Shown: piece by piece, positions 54,778-63,540 of the stretch
How the letters are laid out: each line of letters begins with the position of its first letter
How positions within the stretch are numbered: position 1 is the first letter of the stretch
Source: Vagococcus vulneris
GTDB lineage: Bacteria > Bacillota > Bacilli > Lactobacillales > Vagococcaceae
DNA length: 64,000 bases
Direction: 5' to 3'
NCBI RefSeq assembly: GCF_003950515.1
Contig: NZ_NGJS01000003.1
Location: 1 to 64,000, forward strand
Notes under the pieces: generated by a model
Seen by the model: only the letters and a program-made list of their open reading frames with translations
Database searches by the model: none
What the model was told of the DNA's origin: nothing
Translations under genes and position numbers: made by a program

Positions 54778-55776
54778 ATGACAGAATTTAAAGCGCTTTT
54801 ATTAGAAGACATAGATGGAGAAATTGGTGCGAAAATCACATCATGCCATACGGAGCAGCTATCTGAAGGAGATACGCTGATTGCAGTTAGCTATTCAGCA
54901 ATTAATTATAAAGATGCACTGGCAACGCAGCCGGGGGGTGGAGTTGTCAGAAATTATCCGATGATACCGGGCATTGATCTGGTCGGAAAAATCATTGAGA
55001 CAACTTCGCAAAACTGGCAGGCAGGTGATGAAGTTATTGTGACAGGTCAAGGGACGGGTGTCACACATACTGGAGGATTAAGCGGACTGGCACGTATTCC
55101 AAGTGACTGGATGATTAAATTGCCGAGCAAGATGACGGCGCGAGATGCAATGATTTTCGGTACGGCGGGAATTACGGCTATGCGTGCTATCCAACGGTTG
55201 GAAAATGAGGGAATGGGTCAAGATAAAGACGTTCCTATCATGGTCAGTGGTGCTTCAGGTGGTGTTGGCAGTTTGGCGCTTATTTTTTTAGCTTCTCTTG
55301 GCTATACAAATATCATCGCATTAAGCCGAAAAAATGAAAGCATATCATACTTAAAATCGATTGGTGCACATCGTGTTATGTCGCCAGAAACACTGCATGC
55401 AGAGAAGTATCGTCCACTAGAGAGGCAGCAAGTAGCTTATGTTATTGACACAATTGGAGGGTCTTTTGTAGAGAATATTTTACCAAAGGTAGCGTATGGT
55501 GGAGCTGTTGCTTTATGTGGAAATGCGAGCGGAATTAAATTTAGTGGTACAGTTTTACCGTTTATTTTACGCGGTATAGCTGTGTTGGGAGTAGATTCTG
55601 TTCAATTAAGTCAAGAGGATAAAAAATTATTATGGGAACGCATTGCTGAGCTGACAGATAAGCCATTCTTAGAAAAAATTAAAATAAATGAAGTCGCTTT
55701 GACAGATGAGTTAATGATGACGGTATCAGAATTGCTACAAGGGACACATACCGGTCGTACAATTGTAAAAATATAG
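54778..55776 (+). CDS. YhdH/YhfP family quinone oxidoreductase (acrylyl-CoA reductase-like)
   Basis: NADP-dependent medium-chain dehydrogenase/reductase of 332 residues, without structural zinc ligands. The family motifs are SAINYKDALA, RNYPMIPGIDLVG and nucleotide-binding SGASGGVGSLA. It resembles YhdH (acryloyl-CoA reductase) and YhfP, which reduce activated double bonds. Start ATG 54778; the aaaggg site is ~14 bases away, so spacing is poor. Divergent from the pot operon and monocistronic. Confidence 0.9.
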   Translation: MTEFKALLLEDIDGEIGAKITSCHTEQLSEGDTLIAVSYSAINYKDALATQPGGGVVRNYPMIPGIDLVGKIIETTSQNWQAGDEVIVTGQGTGVTHTGGLSGLARIPSDWMIKLPSKMTARDAMIFGTAGITAMRAIQRLENEGMGQDKDVPIMVSGASGGVGSLALIFLASLGYTNIIALSRKNESISYLKSIGAHRVMSPETLHAEKYRPLERQQVAYVIDTIGGSFVENILPKVAYGGAVALCGNASGIKFSGTVLPFILRGIAVLGVDSVQLSQEDKKLLWERIAELTDKPFLEKIKINEVALTDELMMTVSELLQGTHTGRTIVKI

Positions 55777-55786
55777 GGACTTAGTG

Positions 55787-55815
55787 AGGCAGACCTGATT
55801 TAGGCTGCCTTTTTT
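55787..55815 (+). terminator. Terminator of the YhdH-like gene
   Basis: The arms aggcagacct and aggctgcct, then a T-run. Confidence 0.75.
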
Positions 55816-56167
55816 GCTCATTTAAGAAGCTAAACGTATGAAGCGGATCAGTCGAAAGCAATAAAAGTAAATGCAGTGTTTGCATGATAAAAATAATTAT
55901 ATAAAAGTTCTCAATAAAAAATAATAAGTTAAACATAATGAAAAAAGAGAGATATTTATTTTTTGTGCTGCTCTTTAAAGAAAAGAATATATTTCGAAAG
56001 AGTTATCTTAAATATTTAGCCTAATTGAATATGCTAATTAACATGTTTGTAGTCAAACAGTTTAAATTTGGTAACTAATTTTATAACAGTCACTTATTTG
56101 ACAGGAAGATGGAGTGGTTAGAATTAATTGATGAATCAATTTAAGTTATAAGAACCAATTATGCAAG
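55816..56167. other. Gene-poor AT-rich region
   Basis: 350 bases without a supported gene. A 28-codon frame (55938-56024, MKKERYLFFVLL..) and a 12-codon frame beginning at about 56110 with an aggaag site exist, but both are too short and lack corroboration. Possibly degraded sequence. Confidence 0.4.
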
Positions 56168-56227
56168 AAAAAAGACAGCGTATTAATTAAGAATATGTTA
56201 TCCCTTAATTAATACGCTGTCTTTTTT
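56168..56227 (-). terminator. Long-stem terminator of the AbgB-like gene
   Basis: The arms aaaaaagacagcgtattaat and its complement pair over more than 20 bp around a ~14-nt loop, with T-runs on both strands. The amidohydrolase stop is 11 bases away. Confidence 0.85.
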
Positions 56228-56237
56228 GCTATCTTTT

Positions 56238-57680
56238 TTAGAAATTTAAACTATTTGGTTTAACGTCTTCTGGTATTGGATTTTGATATGGTGTTTGGTC
56301 GGTTACGGCTTTTAGTTCTGCCTTGGCAGTCTCGATGTAATTTGGTTCTTCGATTACTGTGACAGCCGTTGCTGCCATCACTTTAGCTGCTTGCAGCATG
56401 CCTTTTTTAGCAATTCCTGATTTTCCATTTGCTACCCATTGCCAAGAGTGCATTGGTGTATGCTGTACTTCAGTTGTCATGACGCATTGAACAGTTGGTA
56501 CGACCCAGCTTACATCACCAACATCTGTTGAACCTGGCATGGTGATGTTCCCCATAATCGGATTATAAGGATAAACAAAATCTGCTAATGGTTTACCGGC
56601 ATTTTCAGCAATTAATTTTTTCTCAACAGGTCCAATTGGTGGGACCATGCGAAATTTCTTTTCATCTTCGGTTAAGTTATCATAAATTTTTTGAGCAAAA
56701 TCCCAATCAGCTTTGTCGAATTTAGGAGCACCGATTTCTTGCATACACGTTGACATAATTTCCGAGTAAGTTTTATTAGGAATGTAGTTAGAACAAGCTT
56801 TGTCAAAATGAACTGTCACTTCTGTTTCAGTCATTATAGCAGCTCCTTCAGCTATTTTGCAGATACGATCATAAATTTCTTTCACTTGATAAACTTTTGG
56901 TGCACGAATTAAGTAAAGCACCTTAGCATGTGATTGCACGACACTAGGCGAAATACTACCGCCATCTAAAATTGCATAGTGGAAACGAGCGTCAGAGGTG
57001 ACGTGCTCACGTAAATAATTAGAACCGACATTCATTAATTCAACAGCATCTAAGGCGCTGCGTCCCATTTCAGGAGAGTTAGCTGCATGTGAACTGATCC
57101 CCTTAAATTCGAAAGCAGCTTGAATGTTAGCAAGTGTCTGGCAACCAAAGATGACGTTATCTGTACCAGGGTGCCAACAGATAGCCATATCAAGACCATC
57201 AAATACATGATTACGAACCATATAGGTTTTTCCTGAGCCACCTTCTTCTGCCGGACAGCCGAAGTATTTAATAGTGGCATCAATATTGTGTTCTTCGATA
57301 TATTCTTTTGTTGCAATGGCTGCAGCCAAAGAAGCTGTTCCGAGTAAATTGTGTCCACAACCATGCCCGTTAGTTGAGGCTGCTTCAGGATTTATTTCTT
57401 GTATCGTTGTGTCTGCTCTTTGTGATAAATCAGGCAGCGCATCATACTCACCTAAAAAACCGATACTTGGCCCTTTATTTCCAAAAGTACCGATAAAAGC
57501 TGTGCTGATGTCAGCAACGTTGGATTGAATTGAAAAACCTTCATTTTTTAAAATAGTCATAATTGCCTCAGCAGATTCATGTTCATGGAATTTTATTTCA
57601 GCTAGATCCCAAATCTTGTCGCTGAGATCGTGATACATTTTTTCTTTATCGTCCACATAAGCAGCAATTTTGTTGTGCAT
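56238..57680 (-). CDS. M20 family amidohydrolase, AbgB-like
   Basis: Zinc-dependent amidohydrolase of 480 residues resembling p-aminobenzoyl-glutamate hydrolase subunit B. M20 metal-binding motifs: GFLGEYDALPDL, GHGCGHNLLGTASLAAA, CPAEEGGSGK and ICWHPG. The dimerisation domain (about 190-300) contains KGISSHAANSPEMGRSALDAVELMNVG. No AbgA or AbgT partner is adjacent, so it may act alone on peptide-like amides. Start ATG 57680 after gaggtg. Own terminator. Confidence 0.88.
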   Translation of the reverse strand: MHNKIAAYVDDKEKMYHDLSDKIWDLAEIKFHEHESAEAIMTILKNEGFSIQSNVADISTAFIGTFGNKGPSIGFLGEYDALPDLSQRADTTIQEINPEAASTNGHGCGHNLLGTASLAAAIATKEYIEEHNIDATIKYFGCPAEEGGSGKTYMVRNHVFDGLDMAICWHPGTDNVIFGCQTLANIQAAFEFKGISSHAANSPEMGRSALDAVELMNVGSNYLREHVTSDARFHYAILDGGSISPSVVQSHAKVLYLIRAPKVYQVKEIYDRICKIAEGAAIMTETEVTVHFDKACSNYIPNKTYSEIMSTCMQEIGAPKFDKADWDFAQKIYDNLTEDEKKFRMVPPIGPVEKKLIAENAGKPLADFVYPYNPIMGNITMPGSTDVGDVSWVVPTVQCVMTTEVQHTPMHSWQWVANGKSGIAKKGMLQAAKVMAATAVTVIEEPNYIETAKAELKAVTDQTPYQNPIPEDVKPNSLNF

Positions 57681-57876
57681 TGAGAGACACCTCCATTAAA
57701 ATAAGTTCAATTTATAGGTTTATAATAGCAAAAAAATACAATGTTTAATAGTTGGGGTTATTAAAAATTGTAGATTTTTAGTGATTGACGAGCTAAATTG
57801 AATCAACTATTGAATTTCTAACGTTAAGTAGCTTAAAATAAAGAAGTGTCAAAACAAATTGGAGAAGTGATATAAA

Positions 57877-59139
57877 TTGTTAGGGAGTGGAAAAGTGGAT
57901 GTTTCAATAGCAGTAAAAAGAGGTAAAGAAGTCGTTTATCTCATTTTGTTTGGTCTAATTATGGGGGTTGTAATTGGTAGCCTGGAGGTATTTTTTGGAA
58001 AAGGATTATTAATTGTCAGTGAATGGCGTTTGAAGTATTTTATATATTTAATCTTTCTATTGCCGGTTGCCGGTTTAATTATTGAATTTTTGTATGATCG
58101 GTATGGTGGACGCAGTCGTCAGGGAATGGGTTTGATTTTTGATGTTAACTCTGGTGCACAAAAAACAATTCCATTACGTTTGATTCCTATCGTTATTGTC
58201 AGTACTTGGCTGACTCATCTTTTTGGAGGTAGTGCTGGACGAGAAGGTGTAGCAATTCAAATTGGCGGCACTTTGGCACATTGGTGTGGTCGGTATTCCT
58301 TGGCTAAACATATCAAACAATATAAATTTGAGCAAATTGCGCTGATAACCGGTATGGCTGCTGGATTTTCAGGATTATTTCAAACGCCGATAGCAGCTAT
58401 ATTTTTCGCAATGGAAATATTTATTGTCGGTCGTCTAGACTACCGGGCATTACTGCCTGCAACGGTTGGTTCGTTTACAGCAGCATTTATGTCTCAAAGT
58501 TTGGGATTGGAGAAGTTTAATTTTAAATTAACGGCTGTTCCTGAATTAAACCTAAGTATGGCTGTTAGATTAATCGGTATTGGTATTTTATTTGGATTAG
58601 CGGGTTTTTTATTCAGTTGGGGTTTGAAGTCAGGTAAGCAATTAGCTGCAAAACTTATCATTAATCGTTATAAGCGCATTTTTGTCGGCGGACTTTTACT
58701 GGTTTTTTTGATGCTGGTTCTACATCAAGGACGATATGCAGGATTGGGATCTAATTTAATTATGGCAGCCTTTAATGAAGGAACTGTTTATCCTTATGAT
58801 TTTATTTTAAAATTAGCATTAACAGTATTGACCTTATCTATTGGTTTTCAAGGTGGGGAAGTTACACCTATTTTTGCGATAGGTAGTGTTTTCGGTGCTG
58901 TGTTGGCACCGCTATTCGGGATACCTGTCCCATTAGGTGCAGCTATCGGCTATATTGGTGTGTTCAGTAGCGCAACCAATACATTTATCGCACCGATTAT
59001 TATGGGGTGTGAAGTATTTGGTTACCAACTACTCCCTTACTTTTTTGTCGCGCTGTGTTTAGCCTATACTTGTAATTTTAATGTATCAATTTATGGTAAA
59101 CAAACGTCACTTTTCTTAAAAAATGAATTAAATAGATAA
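57877..59139 (+). CDS. Voltage-gated chloride-channel family transporter, CLC-F (fluoride/proton antiporter)-like
   Basis: CLC membrane transporter of about 420 residues with ten or more TM segments. Helix F motif GGSAGREGVAIQIGG (GREGP-like with Val for Pro) and GFQGGEVTPIFAIG match the fluoride-exporting CLC-F branch (GREGT.. and GGEVTP), characterised in Enterococcus casseliflavus CLC-Eca, better than chloride CLCs with GSGIP and GGxFxP. AGLGSNLI lies at the GNNLI-like position. The start is TTG 57877 (site ggagaagtg) or GTG 57895 (site gggagtgg); either gives a short cytosolic N-terminus. No fluoride riboswitch is recognisable upstream. Confidence 0.82.
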   Translation: MLGSGKVDVSIAVKRGKEVVYLILFGLIMGVVIGSLEVFFGKGLLIVSEWRLKYFIYLIFLLPVAGLIIEFLYDRYGGRSRQGMGLIFDVNSGAQKTIPLRLIPIVIVSTWLTHLFGGSAGREGVAIQIGGTLAHWCGRYSLAKHIKQYKFEQIALITGMAAGFSGLFQTPIAAIFFAMEIFIVGRLDYRALLPATVGSFTAAFMSQSLGLEKFNFKLTAVPELNLSMAVRLIGIGILFGLAGFLFSWGLKSGKQLAAKLIINRYKRIFVGGLLLVFLMLVLHQGRYAGLGSNLIMAAFNEGTVYPYDFILKLALTVLTLSIGFQGGEVTPIFAIGSVFGAVLAPLFGIPVPLGAAIGYIGVFSSATNTFIAPIIMGCEVFGYQLLPYFFVALCLAYTCNFNVSIYGKQTSLFLKNELNR

Positions 59140-59142
59140 ATT

Positions 59143-59177
59143 AAAAACAGGCACTGCCTAATGCAGTGCCTGTTTTT
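59143..59177. terminator. Bidirectional terminator (CLC / murB)
   Basis: A 15-bp perfect stem aaaaacaggcactgc / gcagtgcctgttttt with a 5-nt loop; T-runs on both strands. Confidence 0.9.
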
Positions 59178-60081
59178 AATTTTTATCTCGTCCAATAATG
59201 CGGACTTCAGTTTCTAAGGCGACATCAAATTTTTTTGCGATGACTTCTTGTATGTGAGCAATTAATTCGATGTAATCTGTCGCTGTAGCTTTATTGATAT
59301 TAACAATAAAACCGGCATGTTTTTCCGATACTTGGGCACCGCCCCAAATCAGTCCTTGGAGTTCCGCTTCTTGAATGAGCTGTCCTGTATAATGACCTTC
59401 AGGCCGTTTAAAGACACTGCCACATGATGGGTATTCTAAGGGTTGTTTTGACTCTCGAAGAAAAGTTAACTCGTCCATTTTTTCTTTGATAGCATCGTAA
59501 TCACCATGAGCCAAATTAAACGTCACACTTAAAACAATGGCTTTCATAATTTGGAGATTACTGTATCGGTAAGAAAAGTCTAAATCATCTTTAGTTAGAG
59601 TCATGATATCGCCATTTGCTAAAATGACGTCACATGAATCAAATACATCAACCAGCTCACCACCGTACGCTCCGGCATTCATATAAGCTGCACCGCCAAT
59701 ACTTCCGGGAATACCACAAGCAAATTCTAAGCCAGTCAGATGCTGTTGTAAAGCTGCGTATGTAGTGTCAATCAGTTTAGCTCCGGCTTCGGCTGTAATT
59801 TGTGTTCCATGTGTGTGAATCTCTTTCATTTTTGTGAGCATAATGACAAATCCGTCAATCCCACCGTCTTTGACAATTAGATTACTTGAATTGCCGAGAC
59901 ATAACCAGTTGATAGCTTCTTGCTTGCAATAATCAACAATCTCTTTGACTTCAGTGGCCGTTTTTGGAAACAGCAGTACATCTGCCGGTCCGCCGGTTTT
60001 TGTATATGTGTAGTTTGATAAAGGTTCATCAAATAAGAGTGTAATGTGCGACAAATGTGATGCGATGTGTGTTTGGTCCAA
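59176..60081 (-). CDS. murB: UDP-N-acetylenolpyruvoylglucosamine reductase MurB
   Basis: Flavoenzyme completing UDP-MurNAc synthesis for the cell wall. 301 residues (type IIb, the short Gram-positive form). FAD-binding segments NYTYTKTGGPADVLLFPKT and LGNSSNLIVKDGGIDGFVI; PCMH-type FEFACGIPGSIGGAAYMNAGAYGGEL-like region (GLEFACGIPGSIGGAAYMNAGAYG); the catalytic Ser in PSCGSVFKRPEG; and the C-terminal HAGFIVNINKATATDYIELI. The start is TTG 60081, eight bases after aaagga; no in-frame ATG is suitable. Confidence 0.96.
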   Translation of the reverse strand: MDQTHIASHLSHITLLFDEPLSNYTYTKTGGPADVLLFPKTATEVKEIVDYCKQEAINWLCLGNSSNLIVKDGGIDGFVIMLTKMKEIHTHGTQITAEAGAKLIDTTYAALQQHLTGLEFACGIPGSIGGAAYMNAGAYGGELVDVFDSCDVILANGDIMTLTKDDLDFSYRYSNLQIMKAIVLSVTFNLAHGDYDAIKEKMDELTFLRESKQPLEYPSCGSVFKRPEGHYTGQLIQEAELQGLIWGGAQVSEKHAGFIVNINKATATDYIELIAHIQEVIAKKFDVALETEVRIIGRDKN

Positions 60082-60276
60082 TAGTAAAAGTCCTTTCTGC
60101 GTCTACTTATCTAGTGCTACTATTTTAACACACATCTTTGGAAGTAGGTATAGTTAACGGTTAAACTTTTCTTTACTAGATACATCTAACGCTTGTTGTT
60201 TATCTATTCTATGGTAAAATAAATTCATCACGTATGTTGTAAACGCAGCTATTATTAGACTAGGAGAGCGAATGAG

Positions 60277-61029
60277 ATGAAATTAATTTCGTGGAATGTT
60301 AACGGGCTTAGAGCCATTGTAAAAAAAGGATTTTCAGATATAATCGCTGAACTGGATGCCGATATTGTTTGTTTACAAGAAACGAAGTTACAGGAAGGAC
60401 AAATTGATTTGGAGCTTCCTGGTTATTATCAATATTGGAATTATGCTGAAAAAAAAGGATATTCAGGGACAGCTATTTTTACTAAACTAATGCCGACTCA
60501 CGTTACTACAGGAATTAATCAAGAAGAGTTTGATCATGAAGGCCGTGTCCTGACAGCAGAATTTACCGATTTTTATTTAGTTAATTGTTATACTCCCAAT
60601 GCTCAGCCGGCTTTAAAAAGAATTGAATTTCGGATGATGTGGGAAGCAGCATTTTTAGTATACTTAAAGAAGTTAGAAGAAACTAAGCCGGTTATTTTAT
60701 GTGGTGATTTAAATGTGGCACATGAAAATATTGATTTAAAGAATTGGAAAACAAATCAAAAAAATCCAGGCTTTTCAATTCAAGAGCGTGAAAAATTCAC
60801 TAATTTATTAGAAAATGGGTTTGTAGATACGTTTCGCTATTTTTATCCAACATTAGAGGGCGCCTATTCTTGGTGGAGTTACCGGTTTAATGCACGAGCT
60901 AATAATGCTGGGTGGCGAATTGATTATTTTTGTGTCTCAAAATCCTTAGTACCTAGATTGCACGATGCTGCTATTTTGTCTGATGTAATGGGAAGTGATC
61001 ATTGTCCAGTTCAGCTGGAAATAAATTAA
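60277..61029 (+). CDS. exoA: Exodeoxyribonuclease III
   Basis: AP endonuclease / 3'-5' exonuclease for base-excision repair. 250 residues of the Xth/EEP fold: MKLISWNVNGLRA, metal-binding Glu in ADIVCLQETKLQ, NCYTPNA, CGDLNVAHENIDLKN, WWSYRFNAR and catalytic SDHCPV near the C-terminus. A taggagag site precedes ATG 60277. The next gene starts 13 bases later, probably co-transcribed. Confidence 0.96.
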   Translation: MKLISWNVNGLRAIVKKGFSDIIAELDADIVCLQETKLQEGQIDLELPGYYQYWNYAEKKGYSGTAIFTKLMPTHVTTGINQEEFDHEGRVLTAEFTDFYLVNCYTPNAQPALKRIEFRMMWEAAFLVYLKKLEETKPVILCGDLNVAHENIDLKNWKTNQKNPGFSIQEREKFTNLLENGFVDTFRYFYPTLEGAYSWWSYRFNARANNAGWRIDYFCVSKSLVPRLHDAAILSDVMGSDHCPVQLEIN

Positions 61030-61042
61030 AGGGGTCAGATTC

Positions 61043-61870
61043 ATGAGGAAATTTATAAGAATAATAACCTTTTTTATTAGTGTGATAATTATTGGTATCA
61101 GTATTGGTGTGACTATAGGGTATGCAGATGATGAAAAGGATAAACCACTAATAACAGATTTACATTATGATAAAGAACGAAAAGTGATTACTGGAAAAAC
61201 AGCACCCAATGCTAATGTGTGGTTAGACAATGTTGCAGGTGCTATTGTGGCGAATGATAAGGGAGAGTTTGAGTTTCCTGTTCCAGCAGACCCTAAATTA
61301 TCGACGATTTCTGTATTAGATGCCGAAGGCGATGCATCAACTCACGTTCGTTATAATTTTGAAAAGAATACAGTTGAGACAGGAGAGGCATCAGAAGAAA
61401 GTACTGAAACGACTGAATCTACTTCTAGCTCAAATGAAAATAAGATAGATGAAACCAGTGGAATGGCATCAAGTACTCCAGCTTCAAGTTCCGCATCTGA
61501 AAGTACCTCGGACTCATATGTAAAAGTGACGGAAGAGAGCTATAAACGACCTACAGAGCCAAAACGAAGTTTGATTTGGTTATGGACTTTATTGGTAATT
61601 GTGGTTATCACAATTATGTTGATTGGTGGTTATTTATGGTATAAACGTAAGTTGAAAAAAGAAGAAGAATTGGAACGAAGAAAAGCATCAAAGAAAAGCA
61701 GCCATAAAAAATCCTCCAAACGTGTGAAAGAAAACCGTTCAGCAGAGAAGGTCTACACAAGTGCCAGTCGATTGGATGATTTAATCGATTCTGAGTTAGA
61801 GTCTGGAAGCACTAAAAAAACAAGCAATAAGAGTAGCGGACGGAAAAAAAATCGAACAAAACGTAAGTAG
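61043..61870 (+). CDS. Bitopic surface protein with Ig-like domain and Lys/Ser-rich cytoplasmic tail
   Basis: 275 residues. A signal peptide (about 1-28, ending GYADDE) is followed by a small beta-rich domain (VITGKTAPNANVWLDN..GAIVANDKGEFEFPVP, bacterial Ig-like, residues ~35-105). A Ser/Thr/Glu-rich linker (108-165) leads to a second TM helix (SLIWLWTLLVIVVITIMLIGGYLWY, ~173-198) and a highly basic Lys/Ser tail (KKSSHKKSSKR.., to residue 275). The layout resembles surface adhesins without LPXTG. I do not recognise the family. It sits between exoA and an exonuclease gene without obvious functional link. Confidence 0.7.
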   Translation: MRKFIRIITFFISVIIIGISIGVTIGYADDEKDKPLITDLHYDKERKVITGKTAPNANVWLDNVAGAIVANDKGEFEFPVPADPKLSTISVLDAEGDASTHVRYNFEKNTVETGEASEESTETTESTSSSNENKIDETSGMASSTPASSSASESTSDSYVKVTEESYKRPTEPKRSLIWLWTLLVIVVITIMLIGGYLWYKRKLKKEEELERRKASKKSSHKKSSKRVKENRSAEKVYTSASRLDDLIDSELESGSTKKTSNKSSGRKKNRTKRK

Positions 61871-61881
61871 GAGGTAAAGCT

Positions 61882-62415
61882 ATGAATTTTATAGCTATGG
61901 ATTTTGAAACTGCGAATCATGAGGTACACAGTGCATGCTCATTAGCTTTAGTGATGGTAAAAAATAGTAGAATAGTTGGAGAGTATTACACTTTGCTGAA
62001 ACCGGAAACACCTTTTCATTGGAGAAATATTCAAGTTCACGGTATTCATGAGAGCGACGTTGCAGATGCACCAACTTTCAGAGATATCTGGCCAGATATT
62101 CAAAATTATTTTGTGCCAGGTCATTTAGTTGTGGCTCATAATGCAGCTTTTGATAATCGTATTTTGAACGGTTGTCTAGCCCATTATAATTTACCGCAAG
62201 CTCATTTTTTATCACTTTGTACGGTACGCACTAGTCGTAAGTTATATAAACAACTGCCCAATCATAAATTAAATACTGTCAGTGATTATTTAGCTATTTC
62301 TTTAGAACATCATCATCACGCGTTAGATGATAGCCTGGCATGTGCTGAAATTTTATTAGCACAAGAAAGAGATTATGGCGTAGAACCATTAAAAAAATTG
62401 GTTAAAACTATTTAA
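61882..62415 (+). CDS. DEDDh 3'-5' exonuclease (DnaQ-like)
   Basis: A 177-residue exonuclease of the DnaQ/epsilon fold. ExoI DFETA (Asp7/Glu9), ExoII VAHNAAFDNRIL, and ExoIII HHALDDSLACAEIL give the complete DEDDh set. It is a stand-alone domain like the E. coli RNase T/exonuclease X group and the DinG-separated types; the substrate (DNA or RNA) cannot be read from the sequence. ATG 61882 after aggagg, 11 bases after the surface-protein gene. Confidence 0.9.
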   Translation: MNFIAMDFETANHEVHSACSLALVMVKNSRIVGEYYTLLKPETPFHWRNIQVHGIHESDVADAPTFRDIWPDIQNYFVPGHLVVAHNAAFDNRILNGCLAHYNLPQAHFLSLCTVRTSRKLYKQLPNHKLNTVSDYLAISLEHHHHALDDSLACAEILLAQERDYGVEPLKKLVKTI

Positions 62416-62420
62416 TAATC

Positions 62421-62456
62421 AAAAAAACGACTACTGATTAAGTAGTCGTTTTTTGA
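62421..62456. terminator. Bidirectional terminator (exonuclease / GNAT)
   Basis: The 13-bp stem aaaaacgactact / agtagtcgttttt with a 5-nt loop. T-runs on both strands. Confidence 0.85.
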
Positions 62457-62971
62457 TTTATCAGGCGGCTCATTAGAACAACGTTTTCTAATTGATTGTC
62501 TGCAGACTTAACACCGAGTCGAATTATGCCCTCAGTCTGAAACCCTAATTTTTGATACAATTTAATTGCTCGAGTGTTTCTTTCTTGTACCTTAATTTCT
62601 AAGCGTTTCAGATCATAAGTTTGAGCTGCCCAATCAAGAACTTCTGTTAGCAAGGCAGTTCCTAGTCCTAGACCCCAAAAATCTTTTTTAATGCTGATGC
62701 CTATTTCACCGATATGATTAATAGAATTATCGGAAGAAGTCGATACAGTAGCGACCCCGATTAAGCGATTGTGAGTAGCAGCTACGAGAATTAGTTGTTT
62801 TGGCAAGTGATGCAAAAATTCTATTTCCTCAGCCATTTCACCAGCAGTTAACTGAAGAGCTTGGTTATTAACTAAAATATATGGTGTTTCTTGATTCAAT
62901 TCTGTGACTAATCGTAGTAGGTTAGCTGCATCTTCTGCTGTTGCTTCCCGCAACGTTATGTCATAATCCAT
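62438..62971 (-). CDS. GNAT family N-acetyltransferase
   Basis: A 177-residue acetyltransferase with IGEIGISIKKDFWGLGLGTALLTEVLDWA as the acetyl-CoA loop (WGLGLGT) and RLEIKVQERNTRAIKLYQKLGFQTEGI as motif B, resembling SpeG/RimJ-type enzymes. The start ATG 62971 is seven bases after gggtgg and overlaps the tsaE stop by 11 bases, so it is coupled to tsaE. Substrate unknown; the tsaE-adjacent GNAT is not RimI-like enough to assume S18 acetylation. Confidence 0.85.
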   Translation of the reverse strand: MDYDITLREATAEDAANLLRLVTELNQETPYILVNNQALQLTAGEMAEEIEFLHHLPKQLILVAATHNRLIGVATVSTSSDNSINHIGEIGISIKKDFWGLGLGTALLTEVLDWAAQTYDLKRLEIKVQERNTRAIKLYQKLGFQTEGIIRLGVKSADNQLENVVLMSRLINQKTTT

Positions 62972-63449
62972 CAAATAACCACCCTTTATCTGTCAAATAC
63001 TTAACTAAAGAATCTAATTTGTTTTGACTGTCAGGAGAATCTACAGCAATGGAGAAACTTCGGGTAGTTTCGTCAATCTTATCTAAGAAAAATTCAAGAT
63101 AAGGAACATCAATGTTTTGTTTAATCATTTTCCCCCATTCGATGATACAGACACCATCGCCGTCAAAATAATCTTCTAACCCTAAGTCTTCAGCCCCTTC
63201 TGTCAAACGATAGACGTCCATGTGATATAGAGGAATGCGACCGGTATCATATTCGCGAATAAGGGTGTATGTCGGACTTTTAATCATTTGTTGAATTCCT
63301 AATCCCAATGCGAACCCTTTAGTAAAAGTTGTTTTTCCGGCACCTAAATCACCAGTTAATAAAAAGACGTCTCTTGGCACAGTAGAAGCGGCGATATCTT
63401 GCGCTAGTTTTTTTGTATCTTGTTCGTTATGCAATAATATGTGTTTCAT
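62961..63449 (-). CDS. tsaE: tRNA threonylcarbamoyladenosine biosynthesis protein TsaE
   Basis: ATPase (162 residues) of the TsaBDE complex making t6A37 in ANN-decoding tRNAs. Walker A GDLGAGKT at residues 33-40, followed by TTFTKGFALGLGI; SPTYTLIREYDTGRIPLYHMDVYRL and the CIIEWGKMI box complete the family pattern. Starts at ATG 63449 after agggagg. The gene lies between pta and a GNAT gene, an arrangement common in Enterococcus. Confidence 0.95.
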   Translation of the reverse strand: MKHILLHNEQDTKKLAQDIAASTVPRDVFLLTGDLGAGKTTFTKGFALGLGIQQMIKSPTYTLIREYDTGRIPLYHMDVYRLTEGAEDLGLEDYFDGDGVCIIEWGKMIKQNIDVPYLEFFLDKIDETTRSFSIAVDSPDSQNKLDSLVKYLTDKGWLFDGL

Positions 63450-63497
63450 GATTCCCTCCCTGTGTATTAACTGATAAGAGTATAACGCGGCTCAAGC

Positions 63498-63530
63498 AAA
63501 AAAGCCATGCAGATGGCATGGCTTTTTTTG
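63498..63530 (-). terminator. Terminator of pta
   Basis: The stem aaaaaagccatgc / gcatggctttttt with a short loop, 11 bases after the pta stop. A T-run follows on the minus strand. Confidence 0.85.
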
Positions 63531-63540
63531 ACTAAATAAA

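Noticed and set aside
55938-56024. 28-codon frame in the gap after the YhdH-like gene
   Set aside because: No ribosome binding site and isolated; likely chance.
57700-57876. Fluoride (crcB) riboswitch ahead of the CLC gene
   Set aside because: The conserved core of the fluoride aptamer is not visible; the region is plain AT-rich sequence.
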